From positions 1 to 64,000 of the forward strand of contig JAKLKC010000035.1 of assembly GCA_023150875.1 (NCBI GenBank): a stretch of 64,000 bases of DNA, given 5' to 3'. This document shows positions 37,850 through 45,955 of this stretch, one piece after another (position 1 is the stretch's first letter; every line of letters begins with the position of its first letter). The notes under the pieces were generated by a model, which was not told the origin of the DNA, ran no database searches, and was given only the letters and a program-made list of their open reading frames with translations. The stretch is from Myxococcota bacterium (lineage in GTDB: Bacteria; Myxococcota_A; UBA796; UBA9615; JAKLKC01). The translations under genes and the position numbers were made by a program.

Positions 37850-39037
37850 CTACTCCACCGTGACGCCGTCGTACACGCCTCCCGCCACCCCCGGCCCCGT
37901 GCCCCTCAGGTGCTCGTCGAGGAAGGCGGTGGTGTAGTGGCGGACGATGGGGAAGGACTCGGCCAGGGGGCGGTAGGACTCGGGGCAGTCCTCGAAGCCC
38001 GGCGGGGGAGCGGCGCCGTCGCAGCCGTCGGTGGCCAGGGCCAGGAGCTGGTCGACCAGCAGTGGGTTCACGTCGTCCCGGGGCAGGAGCCAGGTCTCCG
38101 CCAGGACGTCCAGCTCCAGGGCGCAGTAGTCGCTGAAGGCCAGGTGGCCCGCGCCGTGGACGAGGACCAGGTCGGGTTCGGGGATCTCCGCGGCGGCGCT
38201 CGCCAGGGTCTCGGGGGTGGCGAACGGGTCGCAGGTCCCCCCGAGCAGCATCGCCGGCACCGTCTCGGTCACCGCCGGGGCGGTGGCCATGCCCAGGTAG
38301 GCGGCGAAGGGGCTCTCCCCGTGCTGGCCGTACCACTCGATCACGCCTCCCCCCGCGGAGTGGCCCGAGAGGGCGAGACGCTCCGGGTCGATGGCGCCGG
38401 CGAGGAAGCCCTCGCTGGCGGCGGCGCGGATCCAGTCGACCACGAGGGGGACGTCGTCCACCGCGGGATCCTCGCCCAGCATCCCCGAGAGGTCGCAGCC
38501 GGGGAGCGCCGGCACGAACAGGCAGGGCAGCAGGTCGGTCATGGAGCGGCCCCGGTGGTCGGTGGCGACGACGACGTAGCCCCGGGAGGCGAGGTGGGCG
38601 GCGTAGTCCAGGGACTGGATGCGGACTCCCCCGAAGCCGTGGGAGAAGACCACCACGGGGTACTCCTCCCCCGGGACGGGCACCCTGAGGGGGGCGTCCC
38701 GCACCGCCCGGCTGTCCACCGGGGGGAGGCTCAGGTCCGGGATCAGCTCCAGGACCTCGGCGGGGATGAAGGGATTGAAGTCGGCGGGCCAGGGGGCGGC
38801 GGAGGCGGCGGCGTCCGGCGCCGGGTACCAGATCTCCAGGTCCAGCCCCTCCCAGGTCTCGGTGGTCACCCCCACGGGCACTCCCCCTTCGCCGGGGTCC
38901 TCCGGCAGGTCCAGGGGCTCGGGCTCCGGGGGCGCGGAGTCGTCGTCGGCGGGGGCGGAGTCGTCGTCCCCGGCGCCGCCCGCCGTGCAGGAGGCCAGCA
39001 GGGAGAGGCACGCGAGGGCGAGGGGCGTGGCGCGCAT
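37850..39037 (-). CDS. alpha/beta-hydrolase lipoprotein (PAF-acetylhydrolase/chlorophyllase-like)
   Basis: 395 aa. Lipobox LLASC (Cys about 17), then an Asp/Ser/Pro linker (GDDDSAPADDDSAPPEPEPL) of the kind common in myxobacterial lipoproteins. The hydrolase fold has the oxyanion strand YPVVVFSHGFGG (about 127), nucleophile elbow LALSGHSAGGG (about 215), and a catalytic His candidate in VHGAGHLAFSD (about 290). Substrate unknown; esters of lipids or polymers are likely. It follows the RDD gene on the same strand by 20 bp. Confidence 0.92.
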   Translation of the reverse strand: MRATPLALACLSLLASCTAGGAGDDDSAPADDDSAPPEPEPLDLPEDPGEGGVPVGVTTETWEGLDLEIWYPAPDAAASAAPWPADFNPFIPAEVLELIPDLSLPPVDSRAVRDAPLRVPVPGEEYPVVVFSHGFGGVRIQSLDYAAHLASRGYVVVATDHRGRSMTDLLPCLFVPALPGCDLSGMLGEDPAVDDVPLVVDWIRAAASEGFLAGAIDPERLALSGHSAGGGVIEWYGQHGESPFAAYLGMATAPAVTETVPAMLLGGTCDPFATPETLASAAAEIPEPDLVLVHGAGHLAFSDYCALELDVLAETWLLPRDDVNPLLVDQLLALATDGCDGAAPPPGFEDCPESYRPLAESFPIVRHYTTAFLDEHLRGTGPGVAGGVYDGVTVE

Positions 39038-39057
39038 CGGGTCTCCTCCGGATCGGT

Positions 39058-39930
39058 TCAGGCCTCGATCTCCAGGCGCTCCCGCAGGGCGAGGAGCAGC
39101 TCCCGCAGCAGGGCGTCCCTCTCGCCGTCGTCGACCGGCCAGCGGTCCGCGGGAAGGGTCCGGCGGGCGAAGGCGTCGGCGAGGCGGGCGCGGAGCCGGT
39201 CCGCGGCGGCGGGGGGCAGGGAGGGCGCGCGGCGGTACCAGGAGCGGAGCACCTGGAGGTGCTCGGGGCCGAGGGAGGAGAGGGCGGCCCGGTTGAAGGC
39301 GAACCGGCGCTCGGAGAGGGCGGAGTGGCGCTGGCCCTCGAAGGGCTCGAAGGCGGCGTCCTCCCGGGACTCCCGCACCACCACCGTGCCCGCCAGCACG
39401 TCCCCCAGCCTCTTCTCGTCCCGGTTGAAGAACATCGCCACCAGGGCCACCAGGCCCGTGCCCGGCAGCAGGTCGGCGATCCGGCCGAGGTTCCGCAGGA
39501 CCGAGGACGTGAACGTGATGGGGTAGCCGCCGTCGCGGATCACCCGCAGGCCCAGCAGGCGCTTCCCGGGGGACGCCCCGTTCCAGACCATCTCGGCGAA
39601 CACGAAGTAGCCCCACTGCACCAGGAAGACCAACACCTGGTAGGCCGCCAGGATCGTGAGGAACGCCTGGGCGCCCTCCCCGTCGGGGCGGAACAGGTCC
39701 GCGAGGGAGGTCCGCGCCGCCGCCGAGTACGAGACGGACACGAACACGAGGGCCACCAGCAGGAGGATGGAGACCAGGGCGGTGACGAGGTAGTCGAGGG
39801 CAGCCGCCACGATGCGGTTGCCGAGCCCGGCCAGGGGGAAGCCGACGGCCACGTCCTCGGGGGTACCGAACTCGACCCGGCCCTCGCCGAGGGCGAGGGG
39901 GGATTGGGGAGCGGGTCTGGGGGTCTCCAC
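39058..39930 (-). CDS. RDD-family membrane protein
   Basis: 290 aa from the GTG at 39930. The RDD domain begins at FPLAGLGNRIVAAALDYLVT (about 37) with three TM helices (LVSILLLVALVFVSVSYS, FLTILAAYQVLVFLVQWGYF) and the typical GASPGKRLLGLRVIRDGGYP, LGRIADLLPG and RLGDVLAGTVVVRES. The C-terminal 90 residues are soluble and Arg-rich. RDD proteins often pair with SpoIIM-like proteins, and here the SpoIIM gene is divergent. A TACAGT hexamer lies 6 nt before the GTG, so the mRNA is probably leaderless. The longer frame (to 40053) would run into the divergent gene and is rejected. Confidence 0.88.
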   Translation of the reverse strand: METPRPAPQSPLALGEGRVEFGTPEDVAVGFPLAGLGNRIVAAALDYLVTALVSILLLVALVFVSVSYSAAARTSLADLFRPDGEGAQAFLTILAAYQVLVFLVQWGYFVFAEMVWNGASPGKRLLGLRVIRDGGYPITFTSSVLRNLGRIADLLPGTGLVALVAMFFNRDEKRLGDVLAGTVVVRESREDAAFEPFEGQRHSALSERRFAFNRAALSSLGPEHLQVLRSWYRRAPSLPPAAADRLRARLADAFARRTLPADRWPVDDGERDALLRELLLALRERLEIEA

Positions 39931-39936
39931 GGGCCG

Positions 39937-39965
39937 ACTGTAGGACACCCGCCGCGGGAGCGAAA
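39937..39965 (-). promoter_or_regulatory. promoter of the RDD gene, leaderless spacing
   Basis: TTTCGC (39965-39960), 17-bp spacer, TACAGT (39942-39937), then exactly 6 nt to the GTG start. On the other strand TATGAT (39985-39990) lies 10 nt before the ATG at 40001 and may be the -10 of the SpoIIM gene. Confidence 0.45.
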
Positions 39966-39985
39966 GCCCGATCCGGAGTCGGAGT

Positions 39986-42364
39986 ATGATGGGCGCGACC
40001 ATGCGCGCCTCCCGCCAGGACGTCCTGCACCAGGAGCTCGACCGACTCGTCACCCGGATCCACCGGGGCGGCGCGGCGTCGCTGACCTTCGAGGAGATCG
40101 AGAGGCTCTCCGCCCTCTATCGCCTCGCCACGTGCCACCTCGCGCAGCTCCGGGCCTCGGGGTGGGACCCCCAGCGGGCCGCCCGGATCGAGGCGCTGGT
40201 GGCCCGGGCCCACGCGGCGGTGTACCAGCCCACCCGCTCCGACGAGACGCTGCTGGACTTCTACACGCGGGGGTTCCCCCGGGCGTTCCGGGAGACCGCG
40301 GGGGTCCAGGCCCTGGCGGCCGCCATCACCGTGGCGGCGGGCCTGCTGGCGTTCCTGGCGGTGCTGGGGGACCCGGAGCGGGTGTACTCCTTGGTGGGCG
40401 CCTTCTACTCACGCGAGGCGCTGCACGCCCTCGTCACCTCCGGCGAGGCCCGGGAGGCCCTGACCACGGTCGGGCGGGGCGCGGGGTTCGGCGAGAAGGC
40501 GGCGTTCGCCACGATGCTGCTCACCCACAACGCCCAGGTGGGGTTCATGGCCTTCGCCACCGGCGCCCTCGCCGGGATCCCCACCGTCCTCCTGGACGCC
40601 TACAACGGCGCCCTGCTGGGGGCGCTGGCGGGGATCTTCCACCGGGGCGGGCTCTCGGCCCCGCTCTGGGCGTGGATCCTCCCCCACGGGGTCACCGAGC
40701 TGTGGGCGGTGTTCATCTGCAGCGCCGCCGGTCTCCACCTGGGTGGGGCGGTGCTGGACCCCGGCCGCCGCACCCGGCGTCGGGCCCTGCGGGAGCGCGC
40801 ACCGACGGCGGTGCGCCTCGTCCTCGGCACCCTGCCGATGTTCGTGTTCGCCGGCCTCGTGGAGAGCTACGTGAGGCAGTCGCACCTCGGGATGGCCCCC
40901 CGCTACGCCTTCGCGGGCGCCACGTTCGCCTTCTGGATCGGGTACTTCGGCTGGTGCGGCGCCGACCGGCCCCCGCGTCCCCGGCTGCGCCGTCCTCCCC
41001 CGGCCGCCGGCCTGGCCGCGGCCGCCGCCGTGATCTGCCTCCTCGCCACTCCGGCCGTCGCCCGGGCCGCCAGCCCGGTGGGCACCGCGGTCTGCGGGGA
41101 CCTCCACCTCGCCACCCAGTCCGAAGCGTCCGCCCTGCCGGGGATCGCCGCGCCGTTCCTGGGGGCGGCGCGGCTCCTGGATGTCCTGGGAGTGTCACCG
41201 GAGGCCCGGGGGGGGCCCTGGCACGTCGTGGTCGCCCGGACCGGGGGAGGACTGGAGGCCTTGCCCCACCCCTACGCCCGCCCGGGCCGGCGCGGCGCGG
41301 TCACCCCGGGGCCGACGGGCATCTTCGCCCTGCTCCTGGCACGGGGAGGGGGTGGCGGCCTCCGGGATCAGGCTCGGGAGGCGGCCGCGGAGACCGTGAG
41401 GCTGGCCCTCGACCGGGCCTACGGGCCGCTTCCCCCCTGGCTGGAGACGGGCCTCGGCTCCGTCGCCGCCAGTCTGCCCCCGGAGCCGGGCGTGGCGGTC
41501 CTTCCGCCTCCACCGTTCCCGCGCCTGGCGGAGGCGGGCTCCCGGCTGCGTCCCGCGGCCTCCCTGGGAGAGACTCCGTGGGAGCCCCAGCGGGATCCCC
41601 ACCGGTGGTTCACCGCCTGGGTGCTCTCCGACTGGCTGGTGCGGGACGCCGAGGCCGGGCGGCCGGCCCTCCTGGCGTGGCTCCGGGATGGAGGCGCGAG
41701 GGAGCCCCTGCTCCAGCGCCTCGCCCGGGAGCGGCCCGATCTGGACATCCGCCTGGGCGCCCATGCTCGGGAGCCGGCGCCGGCCCTGCCCCTGGGGGCG
41801 CCGCCTCCCTGCGTGGGCTCGACCCCGTCCGACGCCCGGAGGGAGGCCCGGGAGGCCCTGGCGGCCCTGTCACTGTTGAAACTGAAGCGGGACGGGAGCC
41901 TGGGGGCGAGGGAGAGGAGGCGGGTGGAGTCGGCGGCCCGGGCGGACGATGCCGGGGACGCCGCAGCCTGGGCGCTGGCTTGGACCGAGGTGCGGTCGGG
42001 GCTCTGGGAGGCCGCGGAGGCGCGGCTGCGCCCCCTGGCCGAGGGGGGGGTGCCGGAGGCGCAGTGGCTGCTGGCCCTCGCCCTTCAAGGGGGCCGGGGG
42101 GCAGCGGAGCTGGCGGCGGAGCCGACGCGGGCCGCGGAGGCGGCCCGGCACGCGCAGGCGGCGGCCGAGGCCCTCCCCTGGGCCCCCTCGGTGGTCCGGG
42201 AGGCGGCGGCGCTGTGCGCGGTGGTCTCCGCGGACGCGGGAGCCGCCCGGGCCTGCGCGGTGGTGGCGACGGCGCCGCCGAGGGCCCCGCGGTCGGAGCC
42301 GGTGGGCGCGCCCCCGGGGCTGGCGGATCGGGACCGGGCGTGGCTCGAGGCGCGCGCGCGGTGA
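39986..42364 (+). CDS. SpoIIM-like (DUF95) membrane protein fused to a large extracytoplasmic region
   Basis: 792 aa from 39986 (ATGATG); the ATG at 40001 (MRASRQDVLHQ) may be the true start given a TATGAT just upstream. Residues about 1-335 are SpoIIM/DUF95: FEEIERLSALYRLATCHLAQ, then helices with ETAGVQALAAAITVAAGLLA, LLTHNAQVGFMAFATGALAG, ILPHGVTELWAVFICSAAGL. A segment like a signal peptide follows (AAAAAVICLLATPAVARAAS, about 340-360). After it is an exported part whose AYGPLPPWLETGLGSVA resembles the gluzincin peptidase_MA region without the zinc HExxH. The last 170 residues are helical repeats of Sel1/TPR type (GVPEAQWLLALALQGG). The fusion is unusual. Stop is followed by a strong hairpin. 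Confidence 0.88.
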   Translation: MMGATMRASRQDVLHQELDRLVTRIHRGGAASLTFEEIERLSALYRLATCHLAQLRASGWDPQRAARIEALVARAHAAVYQPTRSDETLLDFYTRGFPRAFRETAGVQALAAAITVAAGLLAFLAVLGDPERVYSLVGAFYSREALHALVTSGEAREALTTVGRGAGFGEKAAFATMLLTHNAQVGFMAFATGALAGIPTVLLDAYNGALLGALAGIFHRGGLSAPLWAWILPHGVTELWAVFICSAAGLHLGGAVLDPGRRTRRRALRERAPTAVRLVLGTLPMFVFAGLVESYVRQSHLGMAPRYAFAGATFAFWIGYFGWCGADRPPRPRLRRPPPAAGLAAAAAVICLLATPAVARAASPVGTAVCGDLHLATQSEASALPGIAAPFLGAARLLDVLGVSPEARGGPWHVVVARTGGGLEALPHPYARPGRRGAVTPGPTGIFALLLARGGGGGLRDQAREAAAETVRLALDRAYGPLPPWLETGLGSVAASLPPEPGVAVLPPPPFPRLAEAGSRLRPAASLGETPWEPQRDPHRWFTAWVLSDWLVRDAEAGRPALLAWLRDGGAREPLLQRLARERPDLDIRLGAHAREPAPALPLGAPPPCVGSTPSDARREAREALAALSLLKLKRDGSLGARERRRVESAARADDAGDAAAWALAWTEVRSGLWEAAEARLRPLAEGGVPEAQWLLALALQGGRGAAELAAEPTRAAEAARHAQAAAEALPWAPSVVREAAALCAVVSADAGAARACAVVATAPPRAPRSEPVGAPPGLADRDRAWLEARAR

Positions 42365-42370
42365 GCCAGG

Positions 42371-42396
42371 CGCCCGCCGCCCGGAGGCGGGGGGCG
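42371..42396. terminator. hairpin between convergent genes
   Basis: An 11-bp stem with one G-G mismatch (CGCCCGCCGCC / GGCGGGGGGCG) and a CGGA loop, 6 nt after the SpoIIM-fusion stop and before the convergent response-regulator stop at 42413. Good candidate for a bidirectional terminator. Confidence 0.5.
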
Positions 42397-42412
42397 ACGT
42401 TCCCTGGGGCTC

Positions 42413-43591
42413 CTAGCGTCTTGCCGGAGGCAGCCCCATCCAGAAGGTGGCGGCGTGGCCTCCGGGCCGGCCCTGGAACCACACGCTCCCCCGCATCAGC
42501 TCCACGGCCCAGGCGGCGAAGGAGAGTCCGAAGCCGGCGAGGGGGAGGCGGGGATCCCCGGCGAGCAGGCGGGCGATGGCCTCCTGACGCTCCCGGGAGA
42601 GCTCGGCGCGGTTGGTGATGGCGATGGCCGCTCCGCCCCGCCGGAGGTGCAGCTCCACCGCCGTCGGCGGCTCCGCGCCCCGGGGGGCGGTCCTGTCGGC
42701 CGGGCCCAGGACGCACAGCTCCACCGGGGATCCGGCGGGAGAGTGGGACAGCGCGTTGTCCACCAGCTCCTGCAACGCCAGGCGGGCGGCGATGGGCTGG
42801 ACGAAGGCGACGGGGCGCCCGCCGGCCTCCACCCGCTCGATCCGGGAGACGTCCCGGCCCGTGGCTCCCACCGCGTCCATCGTCCGGGACACCAGGTTAC
42901 CCAGGGGCATGTACTCCCAGTCGTGGGCCACCGCCCCGGCGTCCTCCACCGAGAGGCGCGCGAGCAGGGTCAGGCCCACCACCTCCCGCCGGGCTCGGCG
43001 CAGCTCGATGGCCTGGGGCGCCTCGGTGTCGCCCAGGAGCAGCGTGCCCAGGGAGGACTCGACGGGACCGAGCGCCCTCTCGACGAGCTGCGACGTGCGG
43101 GCGAGGGCGGCCCTGAGCCGCGCCTTCAGGCGGGAGTTCTCGCGCCGCAGGGTCCACTGGTCCAGGTGACCCCGCAGGGTCCGCACCAGGGCGTCCGTCT
43201 TGAACGGCTTCTCCAGGTAGTCGTCGATCCCCAGGCGGACCGACTGGATGGCGCTGTGGAGACCGGCCTGGCCGGTGAGGATCACCCGCGCCGCGTCAGG
43301 GTAGATGCCGGCGGTGGCCTCCAGCAGGTCCGTCCCGCTCATGCCCGGCATCACCTCGTCGGACAGGACCAGGGCGAGCTCCCGGCTCTCCTCCCTCATG
43401 CGAAGGATGGCCTCCAGGGCGTCGCCGCCACGGGCGCACGCCACCACGTCGTAGCCGGCGAAGCCCGTGCGCAATGCGGTCTCCAGCACTTCCAGCACCA
43501 GGAGCTCGTCGTCCACGCACAGCAGGACCGGGGGGGCGAGGGAAGCGGCGGCGGGTGCCGCGAGGGAGGTCGCGCGATCTCTGGGTTCCAA
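42413..43591 (-). CDS. response regulator with GHKL-type ATPase output (REC-HATPase)
   Basis: 392 aa. TTG start at 43591 behind AGGAGGATTGAA. Receiver at about 20-140: VLLCVDDELLVLEVLE, phosphoacceptor in LALVLSDEVMPGMSG, LTGQAG, and Lys in DDYLEKPFKTD. The middle (about 145-250) is helical with no HisKA phosphoacceptor. The C-terminus (about 255-390) resembles a histidine-kinase ATPase: N box LQELVDNALSHSP, then AIAITNRAEL in place of DxGxG, and LAGFGLSFAAWAVELMRG as G2 box. A receiver joined to an ATPase without a His box is unusual; it may switch a partner kinase or bind ATP as a sensor. It is the last gene of the operon starting at 49680. Confidence 0.9.
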   Translation of the reverse strand: MEPRDRATSLAAPAAASLAPPVLLCVDDELLVLEVLETALRTGFAGYDVVACARGGDALEAILRMREESRELALVLSDEVMPGMSGTDLLEATAGIYPDAARVILTGQAGLHSAIQSVRLGIDDYLEKPFKTDALVRTLRGHLDQWTLRRENSRLKARLRAALARTSQLVERALGPVESSLGTLLLGDTEAPQAIELRRARREVVGLTLLARLSVEDAGAVAHDWEYMPLGNLVSRTMDAVGATGRDVSRIERVEAGGRPVAFVQPIAARLALQELVDNALSHSPAGSPVELCVLGPADRTAPRGAEPPTAVELHLRRGGAAIAITNRAELSRERQEAIARLLAGDPRLPLAGFGLSFAAWAVELMRGSVWFQGRPGGHAATFWMGLPPARR

Positions 43592-43592
43592 T

Positions 43593-45044
43593 TCAATCCT
43601 CCTGCGCCGGGATCACGACGGTCCAGAGCGCCGCGTCCCCCGAACGCTCCGAGCGCAACTGCCCGCCCCAGCGGGCGAGCAGGTCCACACACACCCGATG
43701 GGTCAGGCGCCGGGTCACGTCCTCGGCGTCGGATCCCGCCCCGCCTCCCGCGGGTCGCAGGATCACGTCCACCCTCGCCGCCGCCTTCCCTCCGATGGCG
43801 TCCCGTCGGGTGCGGACCTCGAGGATCGCGTGTCCCGCGGCGCAGGAGCACGCCTCCTGGATCAGGTTCGTCCACACCGCGTTCAGCTCCGCCGGGTTGG
43901 CCCGCACCCTCGGGATCGCCGACTGGAAGGCGCGCCGGACGGACAGGTGGGGCGCGAGGTCGTAGGCCATCAGCGAGAGGGTCAGCTCCAGCCCCTCGTG
44001 GATGTCGAGGCCCGGCACGGGCCCCACCCCCAACGAGAAGCTGCGGAGCTGCTCGACGGCGACGCGCATCGCGTCGACGACCTCGGCGAGGCGCTCCCCC
44101 GCCGCCCGGGCGGAGGCCCCCAGCAGGAGCAACGTCAGGCTGTCCCGTCCGGCGGCCCGGTAGGTGGCCACGCGGTCCCGCAGCGCGTCGTCGATGCGCG
44201 CCGCCGCCAGCTCCCGCGCCAGGGCCACGTCGTCGTCCCCTTCCGCCCCCTCGCCCTCGAGCCGGTGGCTTGACCAGGCGGCGAGCCAGCGCCTCGCCTC
44301 GGCGCCGCGGCGACCCGCCTCCTCGGGCCGGTAGGGGGCGACCTCGGCTTCCAGGACCTCGGCGAGCAATCGCACGTAGTCCTCGACGCGCCCGCGCCCC
44401 AGCTCCGCCACGGTCCCTTCGACCAACGGTCCGAGGCGCCGAAGCTGCGCGGTGAGGGAGGCCGAAGACGCGGCCACCACGCTCACCCGCCCACGGAGTT
44501 CGTGGCTCATGCGGTCGGACAGCCGGGCGAGGGAGGCGATCTCCCGCAGCGCCAGCAGCTCGGTCTCCGCCGTCTCCAGGGCCCGCTCGTTGGCCTCCAG
44601 GCGGAGCGAGTGCTCCCTCGTCATCTCCCCGATCCGGCTCTCGGTCTCGCGGGCGGTGAGCAGGTTCCGGATCCGTGTCCGGAGCAGGACGGGGGGATCG
44701 TCGTCCCAGACGACATCGTCGACCAGGGCCTCCAACAGGTCGACGCAGGTCTTCGGCTCGGCGCGCCGGGCCACCCCGATCACCGCCATCCACCGGAGCC
44801 ACGGCTCGCGGCGCAGAGAGCGGGCGACGGCCGCGCCGTCCGCGCCGTCGGGTCCCTGCCAGACCACCGCCGCGGCGTGCCGCGAGGCGTCCAGCCTGGC
44901 CAGCCCATCGCCCTCCAGGGCGTCCACAAGGCCCTCCTCCCCCAGGGCCTCCGCCAGCCACGGAATGGCCTCGGGAGGCGCCCCCACGGTGGCGATCCGC
45001 GGCAGGGCGGGGGGTTCCCAGGGATCCTCGATCGAAGGCAGCAC
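43593..45044 (-). CDS. histidine kinase-like protein with pseudo-receiver
   Basis: 483 aa, GTG start behind GGAGGATGAGGC. The N-terminal 130 residues resemble a receiver without an acceptor Asp (AAVVWQGPDGADG at the expected site). A coiled coil (about 140-190, ETESRIGEMTREHSLRLEAN) leads to an H box, LARLSDRMSHELRGRVSVVA (His about 194). A long insertion (about 215-340) separates it from the ATPase part, which keeps an N-box-like LNAVWTNLIQEACS but lacks clear DxGxG and GLGL motifs (RPAGGGAGSD instead). It may be a kinase with altered nucleotide binding, or a pseudokinase. It lies 1 bp upstream of the REC-ATPase gene, its probable partner. Confidence 0.88.
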   Translation of the reverse strand: MLPSIEDPWEPPALPRIATVGAPPEAIPWLAEALGEEGLVDALEGDGLARLDASRHAAAVVWQGPDGADGAAVARSLRREPWLRWMAVIGVARRAEPKTCVDLLEALVDDVVWDDDPPVLLRTRIRNLLTARETESRIGEMTREHSLRLEANERALETAETELLALREIASLARLSDRMSHELRGRVSVVAASSASLTAQLRRLGPLVEGTVAELGRGRVEDYVRLLAEVLEAEVAPYRPEEAGRRGAEARRWLAAWSSHRLEGEGAEGDDDVALARELAAARIDDALRDRVATYRAAGRDSLTLLLLGASARAAGERLAEVVDAMRVAVEQLRSFSLGVGPVPGLDIHEGLELTLSLMAYDLAPHLSVRRAFQSAIPRVRANPAELNAVWTNLIQEACSCAAGHAILEVRTRRDAIGGKAAARVDVILRPAGGGAGSDAEDVTRRLTHRVCVDLLARWGGQLRSERSGDAALWTVVIPAQED

Positions 45045-45076
45045 GCCTCATCCTCCCGGAACGGGGCCGGGCCGCG

Positions 45077-45955
45077 TCAGGCCCGTTGGCCGTCCACTCG
45101 GCCGGAATACAGGTTGAGGCGGGTGGGCGACAGGAACCCCACCAGCGTCATGCGCGCCTCGCGGGCGAGGTCCACCGCGAGGGACGAGGGCGCCGACAGC
45201 GCGGCCACCGCCCCGATCCCCGCCACCCACGCCTTCTGGACGACCTCGAAGCTCGCCCTCCCGCTCACCAGCAGCAGGGCGTCCCGGAGGTCGAACCCCC
45301 CGGCGGTCCCTGCTTCCACCCCCCGCGTCCCCCGGCCCGGGGGGCCGAGGGAGGCGCCGACCACTTTGTCGCAGGCGTTGTGGCGACCGATGTCCTCCCG
45401 AAGGAGAACGGGGCTCGCGCCGCCTTTTAAAAAGATTCCTGCGGCGTGGAGGCCGCCGGTGCGGTGGAAGTGCCTCTGCTCCGACAGGAGGGCGCCGGGC
45501 AGCGTGCGGAGCCAGGCCGAGGCGAGATCGGGGGGAGAGGCGAAGGGCTCGGCCACGAGGTGTACCGCCGCCAGGGTGGTCTTGCCGCAGAGCCCGCAGG
45601 ACGACGAGGCGAGGATCGCCCGTCGGGCCCGCTCCAGGGCCTCGAGGCCCCCCGGCTCGGCCTGGACGTCGATGTCGTTGGGATCGGTGGAGCCGTCCTC
45701 CCGGCGGCGGTGCAGGACCGCCCGGATCGCCCCCGCCTCGCGGACGAGCTGCTCGGTGACCGCGAAGCCGGTGGCGAGGTCGGCGTCGTCGCCTGGGGTG
45801 CGCATGAGCACCGCTACGGGCTCGCCGTTGAGCCGGATCTGGAGGGGCTCCTCTGCGGCGACGTGGTCCTCGCGCCCCTGGGCGCCCGCGTCGGCGAACC
45901 GCAGCACCCGTCGGGCGGCGACTCCCACGTCGTCGTCTCTCACCCGGGGGCTCAT
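45077..45955 (-). CDS. fdhD: FdhD formate dehydrogenase sulfurtransferase
   Basis: 292 aa. Core FdhD motifs: EEPLQIRLNGEPVAVLMRTP, ATGFAVTEQLV, the active-site Cys pair in ASSSCGLCGKTTL (about 120), HRTGGLHAAGIFL, VLLREDIGRHNACDKVVGA, and LVSGRASFEVVQKAWVAGI. FdhD takes sulfur from IscS and passes it to the molybdenum cofactor of formate dehydrogenase. It is essential for that enzyme. Here it sits between two histidine-kinase genes: its ATG overlaps the hybrid kinase stop (ATGA) and the next kinase is 32 bp downstream. No formate dehydrogenase or Moco gene is in the window. Confidence 0.97.
   Translation of the reverse strand: MSPRVRDDDVGVAARRVLRFADAGAQGREDHVAAEEPLQIRLNGEPVAVLMRTPGDDADLATGFAVTEQLVREAGAIRAVLHRRREDGSTDPNDIDVQAEPGGLEALERARRAILASSSCGLCGKTTLAAVHLVAEPFASPPDLASAWLRTLPGALLSEQRHFHRTGGLHAAGIFLKGGASPVLLREDIGRHNACDKVVGASLGPPGRGTRGVEAGTAGGFDLRDALLLVSGRASFEVVQKAWVAGIGAVAALSAPSSLAVDLAREARMTLVGFLSPTRLNLYSGRVDGQRA

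Noticed and set aside
36407-39526. 1039-codon plus-strand open frame opposite the HDOD, hydrolase and RDD genes
   Set aside because: Gly/Arg/His/Gln-rich composition, no recognisable domain, and complete overlap with genes that have clear motifs.
45077-45955. A formate dehydrogenase operon around fdhD
   Set aside because: No catalytic subunit, iron-sulfur subunit or molybdopterin gene is found on either side.
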